Assembly: GCA_036346255.1 (NCBI GenBank)
Contig: CM070640.1
Location: 42,386,840-42,450,839, forward strand
Length of the DNA: 64,000 bases
Direction of reading: 5' to 3'
Source: Ampelocalamus luodianensis
Taxonomy: Eukaryota; Streptophyta; Magnoliopsida; Poales; Poaceae
Made by a program: the position numbers and the translations under genes. The notes beneath the pieces are model-generated. The model worked only from the letters and a program-made list of their open reading frames with translations, was not told where the DNA came from and made no database searches. Below are positions 47,817 to 59,599 of this stretch, piece after piece (the stretch's first letter is position 1; each line of letters begins with the position of its first letter).

Positions 47817-47821
47817 GAAAA

Positions 47822-48600
47822 TGAACGTAATATTGTTAATTATACACAGCCATTCCCTTTCAAACAAACACACAAAGAGTGATAGTTGAGAGTTGAGACA
47901 CTTTTTTAGACTCTTTTTTAGATAGAGTTGAAACATTTACATAGAACTGGTACAGTCAGTGAGAAGGAATGCCATAACATTAATTGTCAATTACACATTG
48001 AGATCTCAATTGAAAAACGAGAGTTGCACATGAACTCGAAGGAAAAAATCAGAGTAGCAAGGCACATTTGCCTAAGCAGAGAAATAAGGCAGCTTTAATC
48101 GTTACATTCTGAAGAGAAATAGTCAATGCATGGAGCCATGGATAGTTGGACACACAATTATCAATATAACTTAGTTCTGAGTTGAGATCAGAGCATTAAA
48201 AACACAATATTAAAGCATATATTTGATATCTACATATATAACTATTGTTGTAACCCATCTGAAGATTATGTGATCACAAACTCACATCGCATTGCATGCT
48301 AGCGATTTTGTGATAAGTATATGGCCTAAACATCGAATCACCTTCTTGCCACCCACGGTTTGTAGTTTTCAATCATGGAAAACCAAAAGCAATGGGGCCA
48401 AATACTTGGTGTGGGCATCATCATGGAAGAGACCCATGATGAGAATGTTATGGGGATGCGCGTGTGAGGTGCCCACTGAGATGTTGGTGGATATGCGGTT
48501 TGAGATACAAGTTTGGTTAGTTGCGATAATATGTATAATAATACACACTATGTCTACTACATTACCGCCTGTGGGGAACTGGTACAGCGAGGACGCACAC
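47822..48600. other. Target sequence right of the gypsy composite
   Basis: Continuation of the sequence left of 27160. AT-rich, no gene recognised; an open plus-strand frame at 48292-48624 shows no recognisable family. Confidence 0.3.
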
Positions 48601-48620
48601 TACCATCCCAAGATACCTAC

Positions 48621-49460
48621 CTAGTCTAGCGGGGAAGCTGCTGGGTGTCGCGATGGGTGTGCCGTGGCTTGGGGGCCAGCTGAGCAGGACGTTGTGAGGA
48701 CGGTCCCGCAACGTTCGGTAGCTACCTGCAAGAGGTCAAGCTGACGATACGTTGGGACCGCTCGTACATACGGCTTACAAATGATCTGACCTCCTCCCGT
48801 GTGACCTCTACGCCCTGACGGATGCGGTTCCACATGGAGTGCACATCTCTACAACTCTCCATCCTGAGGTCGTTCTGTGAAATGCAACATCAAAGTTAGT
48901 AACATGCAAAATGTAATTTATATGACAATATACATAACAGGGCAAGTACTACCAAGTGTAGAGAAACGCCAACCTATCTGGGGTACACCTAGTCATCCTG
49001 AGCCAGCTTAACCTATGGCAGATTGACAACACGGACAAAAAAAACCGTGTGAGCGGCGTGTACCAGTGCAAGTATTCCTGATACAATGCTGGGTTGTAGG
49101 TAGTATCCATCTCGACTACGTCCTCCAAGGCCCCTCCCACAATGCAATCCAAGGAGTCATATGTCCCCCCCACCAGTTGGTACATCTGCCCTGTGCACCC
49201 TTCTTGGAGTACCTATGAAAAGATCAGGTTAGTTAGTAAGTCACGAAAATATCATACAACGCATACGAACAACACAGACAAAGCACTTACGAGTGCGTCA
49301 TGGGTGGGACCAACTGTCCCCACGGAACTAGGAACTATTGCCATCGTCCGAACTGCCTCATCACGTAGTGCCCGACGTAGTCCTTGAGAAAGACGTCGAA
49401 CACCAGCTTTCTCCGCGTGAACCAGTACACTTGGCCCCTCATGCAAAAGCTAAACAACCC
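48621..49460 (-). pseudogene. Plant-mobile-domain (PMD, MAIN-like) protein fragment
   Basis: Three coding-like segments on the minus strand. About 49450-49345 contains VFDVFLKDYVGHYVMRQFGR. About 49200-49030 contains NPALYQEYLHWYTPLTR. About 48870-48720 contains MESCRDVHSMWNRIRQGVEV and FVSRMYERSQRIV. The spacings between them suggest introns, and stops interrupt the frame. The order and motifs (VMRQFG, then YL.WY..TR) resemble the plant mobile domain of MAIN-like and phosphatase-7 long-form-like proteins, which are often carried by transposons. The family call is from memory and moderate. No complete gene is present. Confidence 0.5.
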
Positions 49461-49511
49461 GCCTGGTGCAGGCCATTCAGCTCCCCCTGCTCGTACGACT
49501 CCCACCTGTAA

Positions 49512-50022
49512 CATCCCAAAGTTATGTTACCAAAATAAAATAAATAAGGTTATTGGATTTTCTGAAATTTGAAAGAGTTTCATTACCTTATTTGAATTTC
49601 TGAAGTTTTAAAAATCAAAATTTAAAATTTATTTGAAGTTCTTAAAGTGTTATGTGGTTTGACCTGAAAAATAAAAATTTAAGTAATTTCTAGAATTTTC
49701 TGGAATTTTAAAAGCTTTTTCCTAAATATTTTAAAGCCAAGATAATTTATTTTGCAAAATTATTAGCCAATAATAAGTTGGAACTATTTTTATTAGGTCC
49801 AAAGTAAATAAGGGAATTTCTGTGAATTTTCTAATAATTTTTGGAATTTATTTGCTATTTTCTAAAAGCTATTTTAATTTATCTCCTTTTCTAAACTTGG
49901 AAAAATCATTAAAAAAACCCCTAACCCCTTTTGGGCCGAAACTTCTCTGGTCCGGCCCATTCTCTCCGCGCCCCAGCCCATGGCCTATGGCCCGTTTGGC
50001 CCGCTCCTTTCGCGCATTCCTC
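49512..50022 (+). mobile_element. 5' part of another TGTAACATCC-type LTR
   Basis: Begins TGTAACATCCCAAAG and has the same layout as the LTR at 27165: AT-rich upstream part, TTGCTATTTTCTA, then a GC-rich GGGCCGAAACTTC block. It is diverged in sequence. It is lost at about 50020, where the hairpin-repeat DNA starts. The rest is probably beyond the window, on the far side of the elements inserted here. Confidence 0.55.
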
Positions 50023-50030
50023 CTTAAGCA

Positions 50031-50222
50031 GTCGTAGCAGGATTTACGACTCAGGGGGTAGTCGTAGAAAAAGCTTACGACTGAGTATTGGTCGTAGAAA
50101 GGCTTACGATCGGACATAATCATAGCAGGACTTACGATTACACCATTGTCGTAGAAATGCCTACGACTAGGGGGTGGTCGTAGAAATGCCTACGACTAGA
50201 AGAGCTTACGACCACTTATCTT
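50031..50222. repeat. Array of a 29-30-bp hairpin repeat, first copy
   Basis: About six units with arms GTCGTA and TACGAC around 8-10 bases (type GTCGTAGAAAAGCTTACGAC). Units start near 50031, 50061, 50091, 50120, 50148 and 50177. The fourth unit is a variant with an ATCATAGCAGG arm. A few more units lie at 50360-50540. Confidence 0.8.
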
Positions 50223-50714
50223 GCTCCCCCCTTATAACATTAAGGGATATTTTGTGTGACATCATATTACATGATTATGGAGTAATAAAATGAGGATTAT
50301 TAGATCCTCGTCATCTAGCCCCCCAGCTTTAACTGAAAATAACTTACTTGGTTGAGGAGTCTTAGATGATCTTGCGACCACTAGGGGGTCGTAGGAAAGA
50401 CGCTAGAGGAAAAACTCTCCAACATGTGTTCCTCTCGACCAGAAATATGCTTGGTCGAGGCAATTTGTTGGAAATTTCACGATTACAAAGTAGTCGTAGA
50501 AAATCTTACGACTTTGGAGTAATCGTGGCCTTATGATCGGAAGCAAAACCTTTCCGATCGGCATTTCTTTTGATCTGAAGGTCAAGAAGGTAATTTCACT
50601 TGAGGTGTGAAAAGAGTCTCGGTACTTTTGAACGGGCAGACCTGTCCGTTGGAGCAATTCCCGAAGTGGTGGGAACTGTTGGGCTTCCACGGCGTTTCGT
50701 TTCAAACACACGGT

Positions 50715-50721
50715 TATAAAA
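50715..50721 (+). promoter_or_regulatory. TATA-like box before the opposite-strand extra gene
   Basis: TATAAAA lies about 185 bases before the ATG at 50902, in line with the plus-strand gene that follows. It is a candidate promoter only. Confidence 0.4.
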
Positions 50722-51822
50722 CGGATGGCGGGATTGGACTTAGGGTTTTCACCTTTCCTCCAAATCACCTGACTGTTCATCGCTTTCTCGCCTCTTCCGC
50801 CGCCGGTGATACTGTGCATTTTCTTGGAGCTTTCCCAAATCCAATTCTCCCCACCTTTGAGAGAAAATGGCTAGGGCTGTCTCCGAGTGGCTGAGTCGGA
50901 AATGGACGACGCAAGGATGGAGGCCCTGGTCGCCACCGAGAAAATCCCCGAGGGATTACTCGTGAAGTGGATTGTGGCGAATGGACAATATTGGCCGTCG
51001 GGGGAGGAAGATCGATTATTCGGTTTTCGGGCATCTTTGTGAGTGTGGCCTCAGATTGCCTGCTCATCCCTTCTCACCTCGTGCTCGAGCACTTTGGGGT
51101 AGAATTAGTGAACCTTGGTCCTAATTCCATCACAATCTTGGCGTGTCAGTATGTTGTGCGAGGCTTACAGGGATTCAGCGGACCTCGAGCTTTTCCAAGT
51201 ACTACTACGGAATGGCTCGGCGGCCGGAATGCCGAAAGTGTGTGCAAGCTCCACGACGGTAAGTCGAGGAGTATATCGAGATGTTCACCGATTAGTCGTG
51301 GTGGGGTGGAAGAAGAGGTGGTTTCTACTGGGATGTCACCAAGGAAGACAGCCTCTCGTTCGTTGGGAAAGCCGTCGAGAGGTCTCCTTCATGGGATTCG
51401 ACCCCTAGTAGTCTCGATTGGATAGCCCCTACATTCAAGCCATCAAAGACTTGAAGTCGGAGGGCTTACGGGTGTGCGTGGTGAAGGACTTCATCACGCG
51501 CCGCATTAGCCCTTTGAAGAAACGAGTTCCTCCCATGTGGAGGTACTTAGGAAAAGAAGACCCGACTAGGGATTATAAGGACGGTAAGCGGAAAACTTAC
51601 TTTTGGGCTTTAACCTTGGCTAATCCCTGATTGGGTCTGCTAATCTTGTTGTTTGTGTGTACAGGTCTTCCGCAGGCGGAGGTTGACGTTCGCGTCAGGC
51701 TCATCTGCGAGAAGCATCCGTCCAACATTGCGGCTCCACAAATTCTTGCGGTTTTGACCGAGGAAGAAAAAGTGGAGCGCCTAAAGGTAATCGAAAAAAT
51801 GACTTCATCTTTAGGCACCTGT

Positions 51823-51990
51823 AGTCGTAAAATAATTTACGACTAGAGGGTTCGTCGTAGGAAAGCTTACGACTGGATACTGGTCGTAGAAATACTTACG
51901 ATCAGACGTAATCGTAGCAAACCTTACAATTATATTATAGCCGTAGAAATACTTACGACTTGTGAACTGGTCGTAGAAGAACTTACGACC
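51823..51990. repeat. Hairpin-repeat array, second copy, inside an intron
   Basis: About six units of the GTCGTA...TACGAC repeat, near 51823, 51853, 51882, 51911, 51940 and 51970, within the predicted intron 51787-52016. The order of variants matches the first array, including the fourth unit with ATCGTAGCAA and TTACAATTA. Confidence 0.8.
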
Positions 51991-53445
51991 ATTTTTCTTT
52001 TTCTGTTCTCCAACAGAAAGTAGGCGTAGAAGACCGCCAAGACGACGAGAAAGTCGGTTTGGTGGTCATTGGGGCGACTGCGCAGGAGGAGCCTGCAAAA
52101 TCCCCTCTAGCCAAGAGGCATCGCCTTGTAAGGGTCGGCGACAAAGGTGGCTCGAGCTCGACTCCTCCTGCTCCTTTTGCCAAATTCGCTGCAGACTTGG
52201 CTGCAGCAAAGAATAAAGCGGAGGGAGCCGCCTTTGCCCTCAAGCGCACCCAGCCCCCAATGTCAAGGTACCCTTCTATTAGGACAACAAGTCATTCGCG
52301 GTTTCAGCTTCTCGTGGCTTCATAAGGCAGCTAGAAAAAGAGAACTGGAAGAACTTCATGTCTTTTGTGAAGAAAACTGCTGCTCTAGTGGGATCTGAAG
52401 CCGAGGGGAGCAGCGCTCTTAAGGTGGTCGAGACAGATCTCGGCCACCCGGGAAATCGGGAGGAGGAGACTCCCGTTGTCCTGAGCGATTCTCGACCAGC
52501 GATGGTTGAGAAGAAGTCGAAGAAACCTTCCATCGGGAAGGTTGCTTCTAAGTTTCGAGTTAGGTCCAGCGCGCAGAGGTATGTAAAGAATATAAGTGTA
52601 AGAACTGCATTTACTCTTTGTTTTTTACGAGTTGACTTACTTCTGCATTTTGTGATCTTAGCCCAATGTCTTCAGCCCCCGGGGATGCTCCTATAGAGGA
52701 GCATTGTCACCTCTTCGTGGCGAGGGCGTGGCTCGGCGATGGTGAAGGCCCGGCTATTGTTCCCGCAACGGAGGAAGTCATTGCTGCCGAAGGTGCTACG
52801 ACCACCGAGGTTGTCGAAGTTGCTGCGACTACCAAGTTTGTCGTAGAGGCTGGAGAGGAGGCGAGAGAGGCCGTGAGGGAAACACCAGAAGATGGTGGTG
52901 GTGGGAGTTCTGACCACTGCACCAGTAAGGAGGTTGTCGAGGACGTTCCTTCTGGCCCTCCAGGTGGTGCTCCCGTCACCGAGTCAGAGGAAGGAGAATA
53001 TTTTAACTTTTGCTCTGATTTCTTTGGCCCCGATTATATCGTAGGAACTTATGCCTACCGATCTCGCGACCGAGTTCCTCATCCCAGCATCATTCCCAAT
53101 TGCGGGGATGTCTTTGACAATGAACGTCTTGAGGGGGTCTGGTGGAAATGGGTCGAGGAGATGGATGGGCTGAAGCATCCGTCGAGAATAATGTCCATGT
53201 TTGCTTGGTAAAAAATGAATGTAAGTATTCCTTGATACTTATGTATGGTTTCATCCCTGTCTCGTATCGTTTTTCTCCCCTGTAGAGAGCCGTAGAACAA
53301 GTTGCCATGATTTGTGAATACAATCGGCAACTTGTCAAACTACGACAAGAGAAAGAAGTGCTCTGCGAGCAAGCAGAGAGGTGGTGAGTAACCAATTCTT
53401 GTAATTGTTTTTACAAACTGATTACTTACTCAGTACTCATAGAAG

Positions 53446-53556
53446 ATTGTCGTAGAAAACTTACGACTTGGTACTGATCGTAGAAGAACTTACGACCAGA
53501 GGGCAATCGTAGAAAAACTTACGATCACCCATCAGCCATAGAAATACTTACGACTG
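53446..53556. repeat. Hairpin-repeat array, third copy, inside an intron
   Basis: About four units of the same 29-bp repeat, near 53448, 53478, 53505 and 53534, within the predicted intron 53394-53593. Confidence 0.75.
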
Positions 53557-54529
53557 CTCATCTGTGCATACATGTCTTTTCTTAACCTTCCAGGTTTAAG
53601 AGTGACGAAAAGTCTTTAGCTGATGCACTTGACTTCGAGAAAGCCGAGAAGAACAAGCTAAAGGATAAGGCCACCGACCTTTAGAAGAAGCTTCAGGAGG
53701 CCAACTCTGCACCTCAGAGATTGCAGGAAAAAATAAACAGTACGTGGAGTTACGCCTACTTTTGTTCTTGATCTCCGCGTTCTTGACCTCTCATTCTTTT
53801 GCAGAAAAAGAAGTCAAAAATAAGGCCCTTGAGGCCGAGGTAGGGGCTCTTCGGGCCGAGGTCCAGGAGAATTCCTTGGTTGTCCGCGAGATCTCCCGCA
53901 TCGCGAAGGATAAAGACCAAGAAATTGAGAAGTTAGGTTCTCAAATAACGGGTAAGTAAAAATTTTACCTGCTATTCAATCTTTTTATCTTCCCATATAA
54001 TTGTTTTCTCTAATCAATCTTTACTCCTTTCAGAGAGATTAATCGAAATAAAACAACTCCACGAGGCTTCGACTTGTCCCCAGGAGGAGATAAAGTCGAG
54101 GAAGATCAATCTTCAAGACAACATCTCGCTCTTGAACAATATACTCGATGGGCTTCGTCTTTGGGAAGGTCTCTCCGTGGCGATATGATGGCGCTCATCG
54201 AGTGCCATTGGGAACAAGTCGGTACCAGCAAGAGTGGTGTCTACTCGAGGACCAACTAGAATGATTCGATAAGGGAAGCGGTCAAAGGACCCGTGAGCTT
54301 TGTTTTAGCAAAGCTCAAGGCCCGTGACCCTAACCTTAATCCACATTCTGTCGAAGCCGACTTCGACTACACCGAATCTGAAGCAGAAAAGCTGATCGAA
54401 GAGATGCAGTCGGTTGGCGAGAAGGTTGCGGAGGAGATGCGATAGAATCTCCTTTATTAGAGTAGTTTGTAATAGAAACTTGTAAAGACAAGTCTTTTTT
54501 GGTGATGTATAAATATACGATCCTTTCTT

Positions 54530-55430
54530 CTTTCCTGCAAATTATCTCGTAGAGTAGTCAGTAACTCGTAAGATAATAAAAAAGGAAGAAATAATCAGAC
54601 CAGATGAGAGCGATTCCTCCTTTCTCCTTCTTTTTCCCTGCGAATCATCTTATAGAGTAGTTAGTAACTCGTAAGATGATAACTCGGAAAAAACTAAGAC
54701 TAAGAAATGAAGTCATGTTTATAACTTTATCCTAGCCCCCGACTATTTACTTAGTTTATTGGGAGTAAGCTATGAGAATAGTAAAGAAAGAGTTTCTAAA
54801 AACAGAGAGGTTTGTTCGACTTATAGTCCTCGAGTATCGATTATCTTGCACTAGTCGAAAGAGTGGAAACAGATCGACGCTACGAAGTTCCCTCTAGTGG
54901 GCAGGACCACGTGCAGAGAAAAATGCTTCGACTAGGTGATATTACCATCTCCAACTAGATTAATCAAATCAATAACAACAACTTGAATAAAACAAACATC
55001 TAGAGTGCTTTTAGAAATTCATCCGACTTTTTTCGATGTACCTGATAAGGTTGCCCTGGCAGCAAGAGTAAGAAACGGAACGACGCTAGGAAGTTACTTC
55101 TAGTGGGTAGGACCACTTGCAGAGAGGAGAAGCTTCGACTAGGTGTGTTTCTTCCTCCAACCAGTTAAAACCAATCAAGTTATCCAGAAGCGGTCGAACA
55201 AATCTCTAAAGTGCGCCCTACTTAGAGTATTTTTCAAAATAATCTAAGGTGATATGAATTTGCTTAAAAAATTTTGACCATGTTTTCGAGCCCAAAAAAC
55301 TTTGTACTAGTAGCAATAGTTAAGAACAAAGCGACACTAGGAAGCTCCTTCCAGCGGGCTGGACCACGTTCAGAGAGGAGAGACTTCGACAAGATGTGAT
55401 GCCCTTTCTCCGACCAGTGTAAAGGGGAAA
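54530..55430. repeat. Tandem repeats between pol and the opposite-strand gene
   Basis: Two sets. About 54533-54690 holds two copies of a roughly 115-base unit around TAGAGTAGT and AGTAACTCGTAAGAT. About 54866-55420 holds three copies, spaced about 206 and 251 bases, of a unit carrying GACGCTAGGAAGTT, GGACCAC and GCAGAGAGGAG. Tandem repeats in this 3' region are a known property of Tat-lineage elements. Confidence 0.7.
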
Positions 55431-55530
55431 TGAGCATATGAATAATGGTTGAAAAAAATAGAAGAAAAATTCAAAAAGAGACAAAAAAAAAGATAGGAAG
55501 AACCTGATACTTTATTATCGTAGAAGCTTG

Positions 55531-58500
55531 TTACACATAAAATTTGCGTAACTGGTCAATGTTCCAAGAGTTTGAAAGAACGCGGTCATCTTTCATTGCA
55601 AGTCGTACCGACCTTGGACGCGTTACTTCAACCAACGTGTAAGGACCTTCCCACTTAGGAGAAAGTTTGTTCCGATTAGACTGGGATTGGATAAGCCTCA
55701 ATACCAAGTCACCTACATCAAGGCTGTGAGGTTGGACCTTTCGATCGTAGTATCTGCGCAGGGCTTGTTGGTAGACTGCGGAACGAATTAAGGCCTGGTT
55801 CCTTTTTTCCTCGAGCAGGTTAATGTCGTCTGCTCGAAGCTATTCTTGGTTGGAGTTGTTGAACTTGTCGACTCGTGCCGGCCTGATCTTTAGTTCTGGC
55901 GGAAGCATGACTTCTGCACCAAAGACTAGAAAGACAGGTGTTTCTCCTGTCGCTCAACTAGCAGTCATACAAATTGCCCATAATACTGAAGGTAATTCTT
56001 GTACCCAAACCCCCGAGCGCTTGACAAGCTGATCGAAGACTAGGGTCTTAATTCCCTTCATTATCTGGCCATTTGCTCTTTCGACCGCCCTATTGCTTTG
56101 GGGGTGGGCAACAGAAGCATAACACAAATGAGTTCCCAACTCGTCGCAAAATTCCTGAAATTTTGCACTTGAAAATTGTTTTCCGTTGTCTGTGATGATT
56201 CGACTTGGTACCCCAAATCGAGTTATCACGCATCTCATTATAAATTGTCTTCTTGCTTAGATTGTTATCGATCCACGGTTCGGCTTCTATCCATTTTGTG
56301 AACGTGTCAATAGCCACAAAGGAATTGAATCCTGGAGCTCGGAGTACGGTCCTAGGATGTCAAGACCCAGTGCAAAAGGCCGAGGATAGAGGAATTGTTT
56401 GCAATGCACAGTCGGTTAGTGTATTTGCACCTATGGCGGCACTTTACACTTTTTGACCAACTCTTTGGCATCATAGAGGCATTGGCCAATAAAAACCTTG
56501 TCGAAAGGTTTTACCGACCAGGTTTCTGTGAGAAGCATGTGTCTCACAGATACCTCCATGAATATCGTTAAGGAGTTTTAATCCTTCGCTCTGTGGAATA
56601 CATCGCATGAGCACCCCTTGGGTCCCTATTTTATAAAGGACACCTTAGACCAAAGTATACATTTTGGCCTTTCGGGAGAGTTGATCTGCTTCTAGATCGT
56701 CATCGGGTACGGAACCCATCTGAAGATACTCGTAGATGGGTGTCATCCATGTATCTTCGTACTCTAGAGAGGCTGTTTCTATAGGAGGCGACTCTAGTTC
56801 TTCAACTAAAGACGGCTTTTGAAGCTGCTCCAGAAACACCCCTTTCAGTACTAGGGATCGAGAGGAAGCTAGACGAGCTAGTTGGACTGCGAGGAAATTA
56901 TCCTTTCGAGGGATAAATTGTACCTCAAAGCCCAAAAAGTGCTTTTCTAACTTTCGAACTTCCGATAAGTACCGAGACATGGTCGGATTAGAGCAGCCGT
57001 ACTCTTTTCGAAGCGATTCACGACTAGTTGAGAGTCTCCTCTCACGAGTAGTCGTCGAATCGAGCGCTTTAGCGGCTCATATACCGACTAGCAAACCGTG
57101 ATACGCCACGTTATTAGTGGCTGAAAGTTTAATTGTATGGCATACTTTAAGGTCTCTCCGGTAGGAGATTCTAGGACCACTCCAGCCCCCGAGCCACTTA
57201 TCGTAAGTGACCCGTCAAAGTACATTGTCCACTGGTCGTGGGAATCGTACTGGGGATCTTGAACAGGTTCAGGATTTATCCATTCGGCGACAAAGTCTGC
57301 CAAGATCTGGGATTTCATGGTCGTTTGGGACACGAAATGGATGTTGAACGCCCCAAGTTCGACTGCCCATTTTGCAATGTGTCCCGTTGTTTCCCTATTT
57401 TGGAGGATCGCTCCCAAGGGAAACTCAGACGACACAGCTAGTTTGTGTGCCTGAAAATAATGCCGCAGCTTCCTCGAAGACATGAGGAGGGCATATAAAA
57501 GTTTTGAACTTGAGGGTGCGCTCCTTAGGTCGTGTAAAACCGCTAACATAGTAAACTAGTCATTATGCGTTCTCGCGTTCTACGACCGATCTTGCGCTCA
57601 TTTTTTTCGTGGCGTGGCGACTAGATAAATTAAGGCGTCTCTCACGGTTTCGGAAACGAGCAGAGCACTCGTAAGGTACCTCTTGACTTCCTCAAAGGCT
57701 ATGTTAGCCTCTTCCGACCACTCGAAGCCCTCATGCTTCCTTAGAAGTTTGAAGAAAGGTAGTCCTTTTCTCCCGGACATGCGATGAAACGACTTAATGC
57801 CGCCATGCATCTGTGAGTTTACGGACTTCTTTTTTTAGTAGTCGGGGGCGATCAGTGATGGCTTTTATCTTTTGAGTTTGCTTGATTCCTCGTGCGAGAC
57901 CAGAATCCAAGCAATTTTCTGAAGAGACCCTAAACACACACTTCTGAGTTAAGCTTCAAGTAATGTTTTACGAGGTTGTCGAAAGTCTCTGTAAGTGCGT
58001 GATATGATTGAGCCGTTTCTTTGCTTTACGACTAGATCATCAACGTAGGCTTCAAGTTTCGGCCTAGTTGAGGAGCAAAAGTCGTTTGCATCAAGCATTG
58101 AAAAGAACTCAACATTTTTAAAGCTGAATGGCATTTGACATAGCAAAATATTCCAAGCGGTGTAATAAATGCGATCTTTTCATCTTCTCGACACATATTG
58201 ATCAGTGGTAACCATAGTATGCATCTAGAAAACTCAACATCTCACATCCTGCAGTAGAGTCAACCAGCTGATCGATACGAAGTAAAGGGAAATCATCTTT
58301 TAGACAAGCTTTATTAAGATCAGTAAAGTCTATGCACATGCGCCATTTGCCATTCGACTTTCTAACCATTACAGGGTTGGCCAACCACTGCGGTGGTTAA
58401 CTATCTTATGAAGCTTCTTGTAAGCAACTTGTCGATTCGATCTAATAGCATCTCGTCGATCGAGGCAAATCTACGTAACTTTTGTTTCTGGAGTGCTTTA

Positions 58501-59300
58501 TCGGGCCGTAAGACTAGCACGTGCTCGATCACTTCTGCGGGGACTCGGGCATGTCGGATGATTGCCACGCGAAGACATCTGCATTTGCTCGGAGGAAAGT
58601 GATGAGGGCGTCTTCCTATTTGGTGTCGGAAGAATACCCTATGCGAGCAGTCTTGAGGGCTCCTCCGCATCGGAGGAACCTCTTTGACTGAGTCGTTCGG
58701 CAAAGGTGACTTTAGGTTTTGACTTGCTAGTCGAGTGACTTTCGTCTCGAGTTGGTGGTGTCCAACCATCTCGAGGAACAGCGATCGCGAGTCGCCATCT
58801 TCTTGTCACAATATATCGTGAATACTCCTTTGGGACCTGGCATCTTAAGACATTGATACCCATAATGAGTAGCTATTAAGAATTTTTCCAAAGTTGGTCG
58901 TCCGAGTATGGCATTATATGCCGTATAAAAATCGACCACATCAAAGAAAACCTTCTCTGTCCTGAAATTGATTGGTGAGCCAAACGTTAAAGGATGAGAA
59001 ACTTGGTCAAGACCCCGGTACGATTCCATGAAATGAATATCGTACCGACCTTACCATTGTCGTGGGTACCTGCATCTCGTCCAGGGTGCTCGTAAACAGT
59101 ATGTTTAGAGAGCTTCTACCATCAACTAAAACTCGATTTACTCGACAATTGTTGATGGTGGGTTCGACCACGATCGGGAACCGACCTGGTCTAGTCGAAG
59201 GGATCGGACAGTCACCTTTCTCGAAAGCAATGGTGATTTCTGACCACTTCGGTAGCTTATTGACAAGAGGTAAGTCAATTGTATTTACCGGCTAAACGAC
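55531..59300 (-). pseudogene. Tat-lineage gypsy pol (protease, RT, two RNase H domains, integrase), broken
   Basis: Read from high to low coordinates. Protease-like VDGRSSLNILF (about 59110) has Arg where Tat proteases usually have Gly; further protease sequence with AYNAILGRPTLEKF follows (about 58910). RT segments include WRMCIDFTDLNKA, FLDAYYGYH followed by a stop (58202-58204), and the active site YVDDLVVK (about 58045). Then come a first RNase H-like region and a second, archaeal-type RNase H (MYFDGSLTISGSGAGVVLESP, about 57225). The integrase has ITDNGKQF and VERANG with exactly 35 residues between Asp and Glu (DD35E), and a C-terminal GPYTLVEV segment ending at a TAA at 55531. Two RNase H domains are diagnostic for the Tat lineage. 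Many stops and frameshifts are present. Its gag and 5' LTR lie beyond the element inserted at 59600. Confidence 0.8.
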
Positions 59301-59599
59301 TTTTTAAGCTTTGTTGTAAGTGACTTGTATGCAGATGATCCTCCATAGATGTGATCGATGGTGTGTTGCGGATCGTGAGCGGCATTTCCTCTCGTCATCG
59401 ATTCCTTTCGTCCACTTGTTTGACCTACATTTCCAGAGTAGGAAGTGGCCATTGCCGAGTAATAGTCTTGAGTTTAGTAGGAAAACTCGGCGATTCTGAA
59501 GATCATGCCCTTCTTTTTATGAAAAGGGCACCACAGGTTTGTCATTCCTCCGATCTTGGTACTTACCTTTGCCTCGATCGGGATTACTCGCTGGGGTTG

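Larger units (their letters stand above)
50902..54445 (+). pseudogene. Intron-containing extra gene of the Tat element (putative gypsy-type transposon protein), broken
   Basis: The start at 50902 reads MDDARMEALVATEKIPEGLL. A region resembling the putative gypsy-type transposon domain (Transposase_28) follows, seen in pieces such as VLEHFGVELVNLGPNSITI and YRDVHRLVVVGWKKRWFLLG. An Ala/Glu/Val-rich linker, coiled-coil segments (KALEAEVGALRAEVQENSLV) and a C-terminus EEMQSVGEKVAEEMR complete it. Probable introns: 51584-51664, 51787-52016, about 52577-52663, 53394-53593 and others, with GT-AG borders. Frameshifts (near 51020-51180, and near 54240-54300) and stops break it. It is on the strand opposite to the pol gene at 55.5-59.3 kb and lies downstream of it. 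Tat-lineage gypsy elements are known to carry extra ORFs in either orientation in this position. Function is unknown; the domain name is from memory. Confidence 0.6.

Noticed and set aside
50031..50222. Regular 29-30-base repeats resembling a CRISPR array
   Set aside because: The host is a plant, the repeats are imperfect hairpins with almost no spacer, and copies lie in introns of a transposon gene. No cas genes are present.
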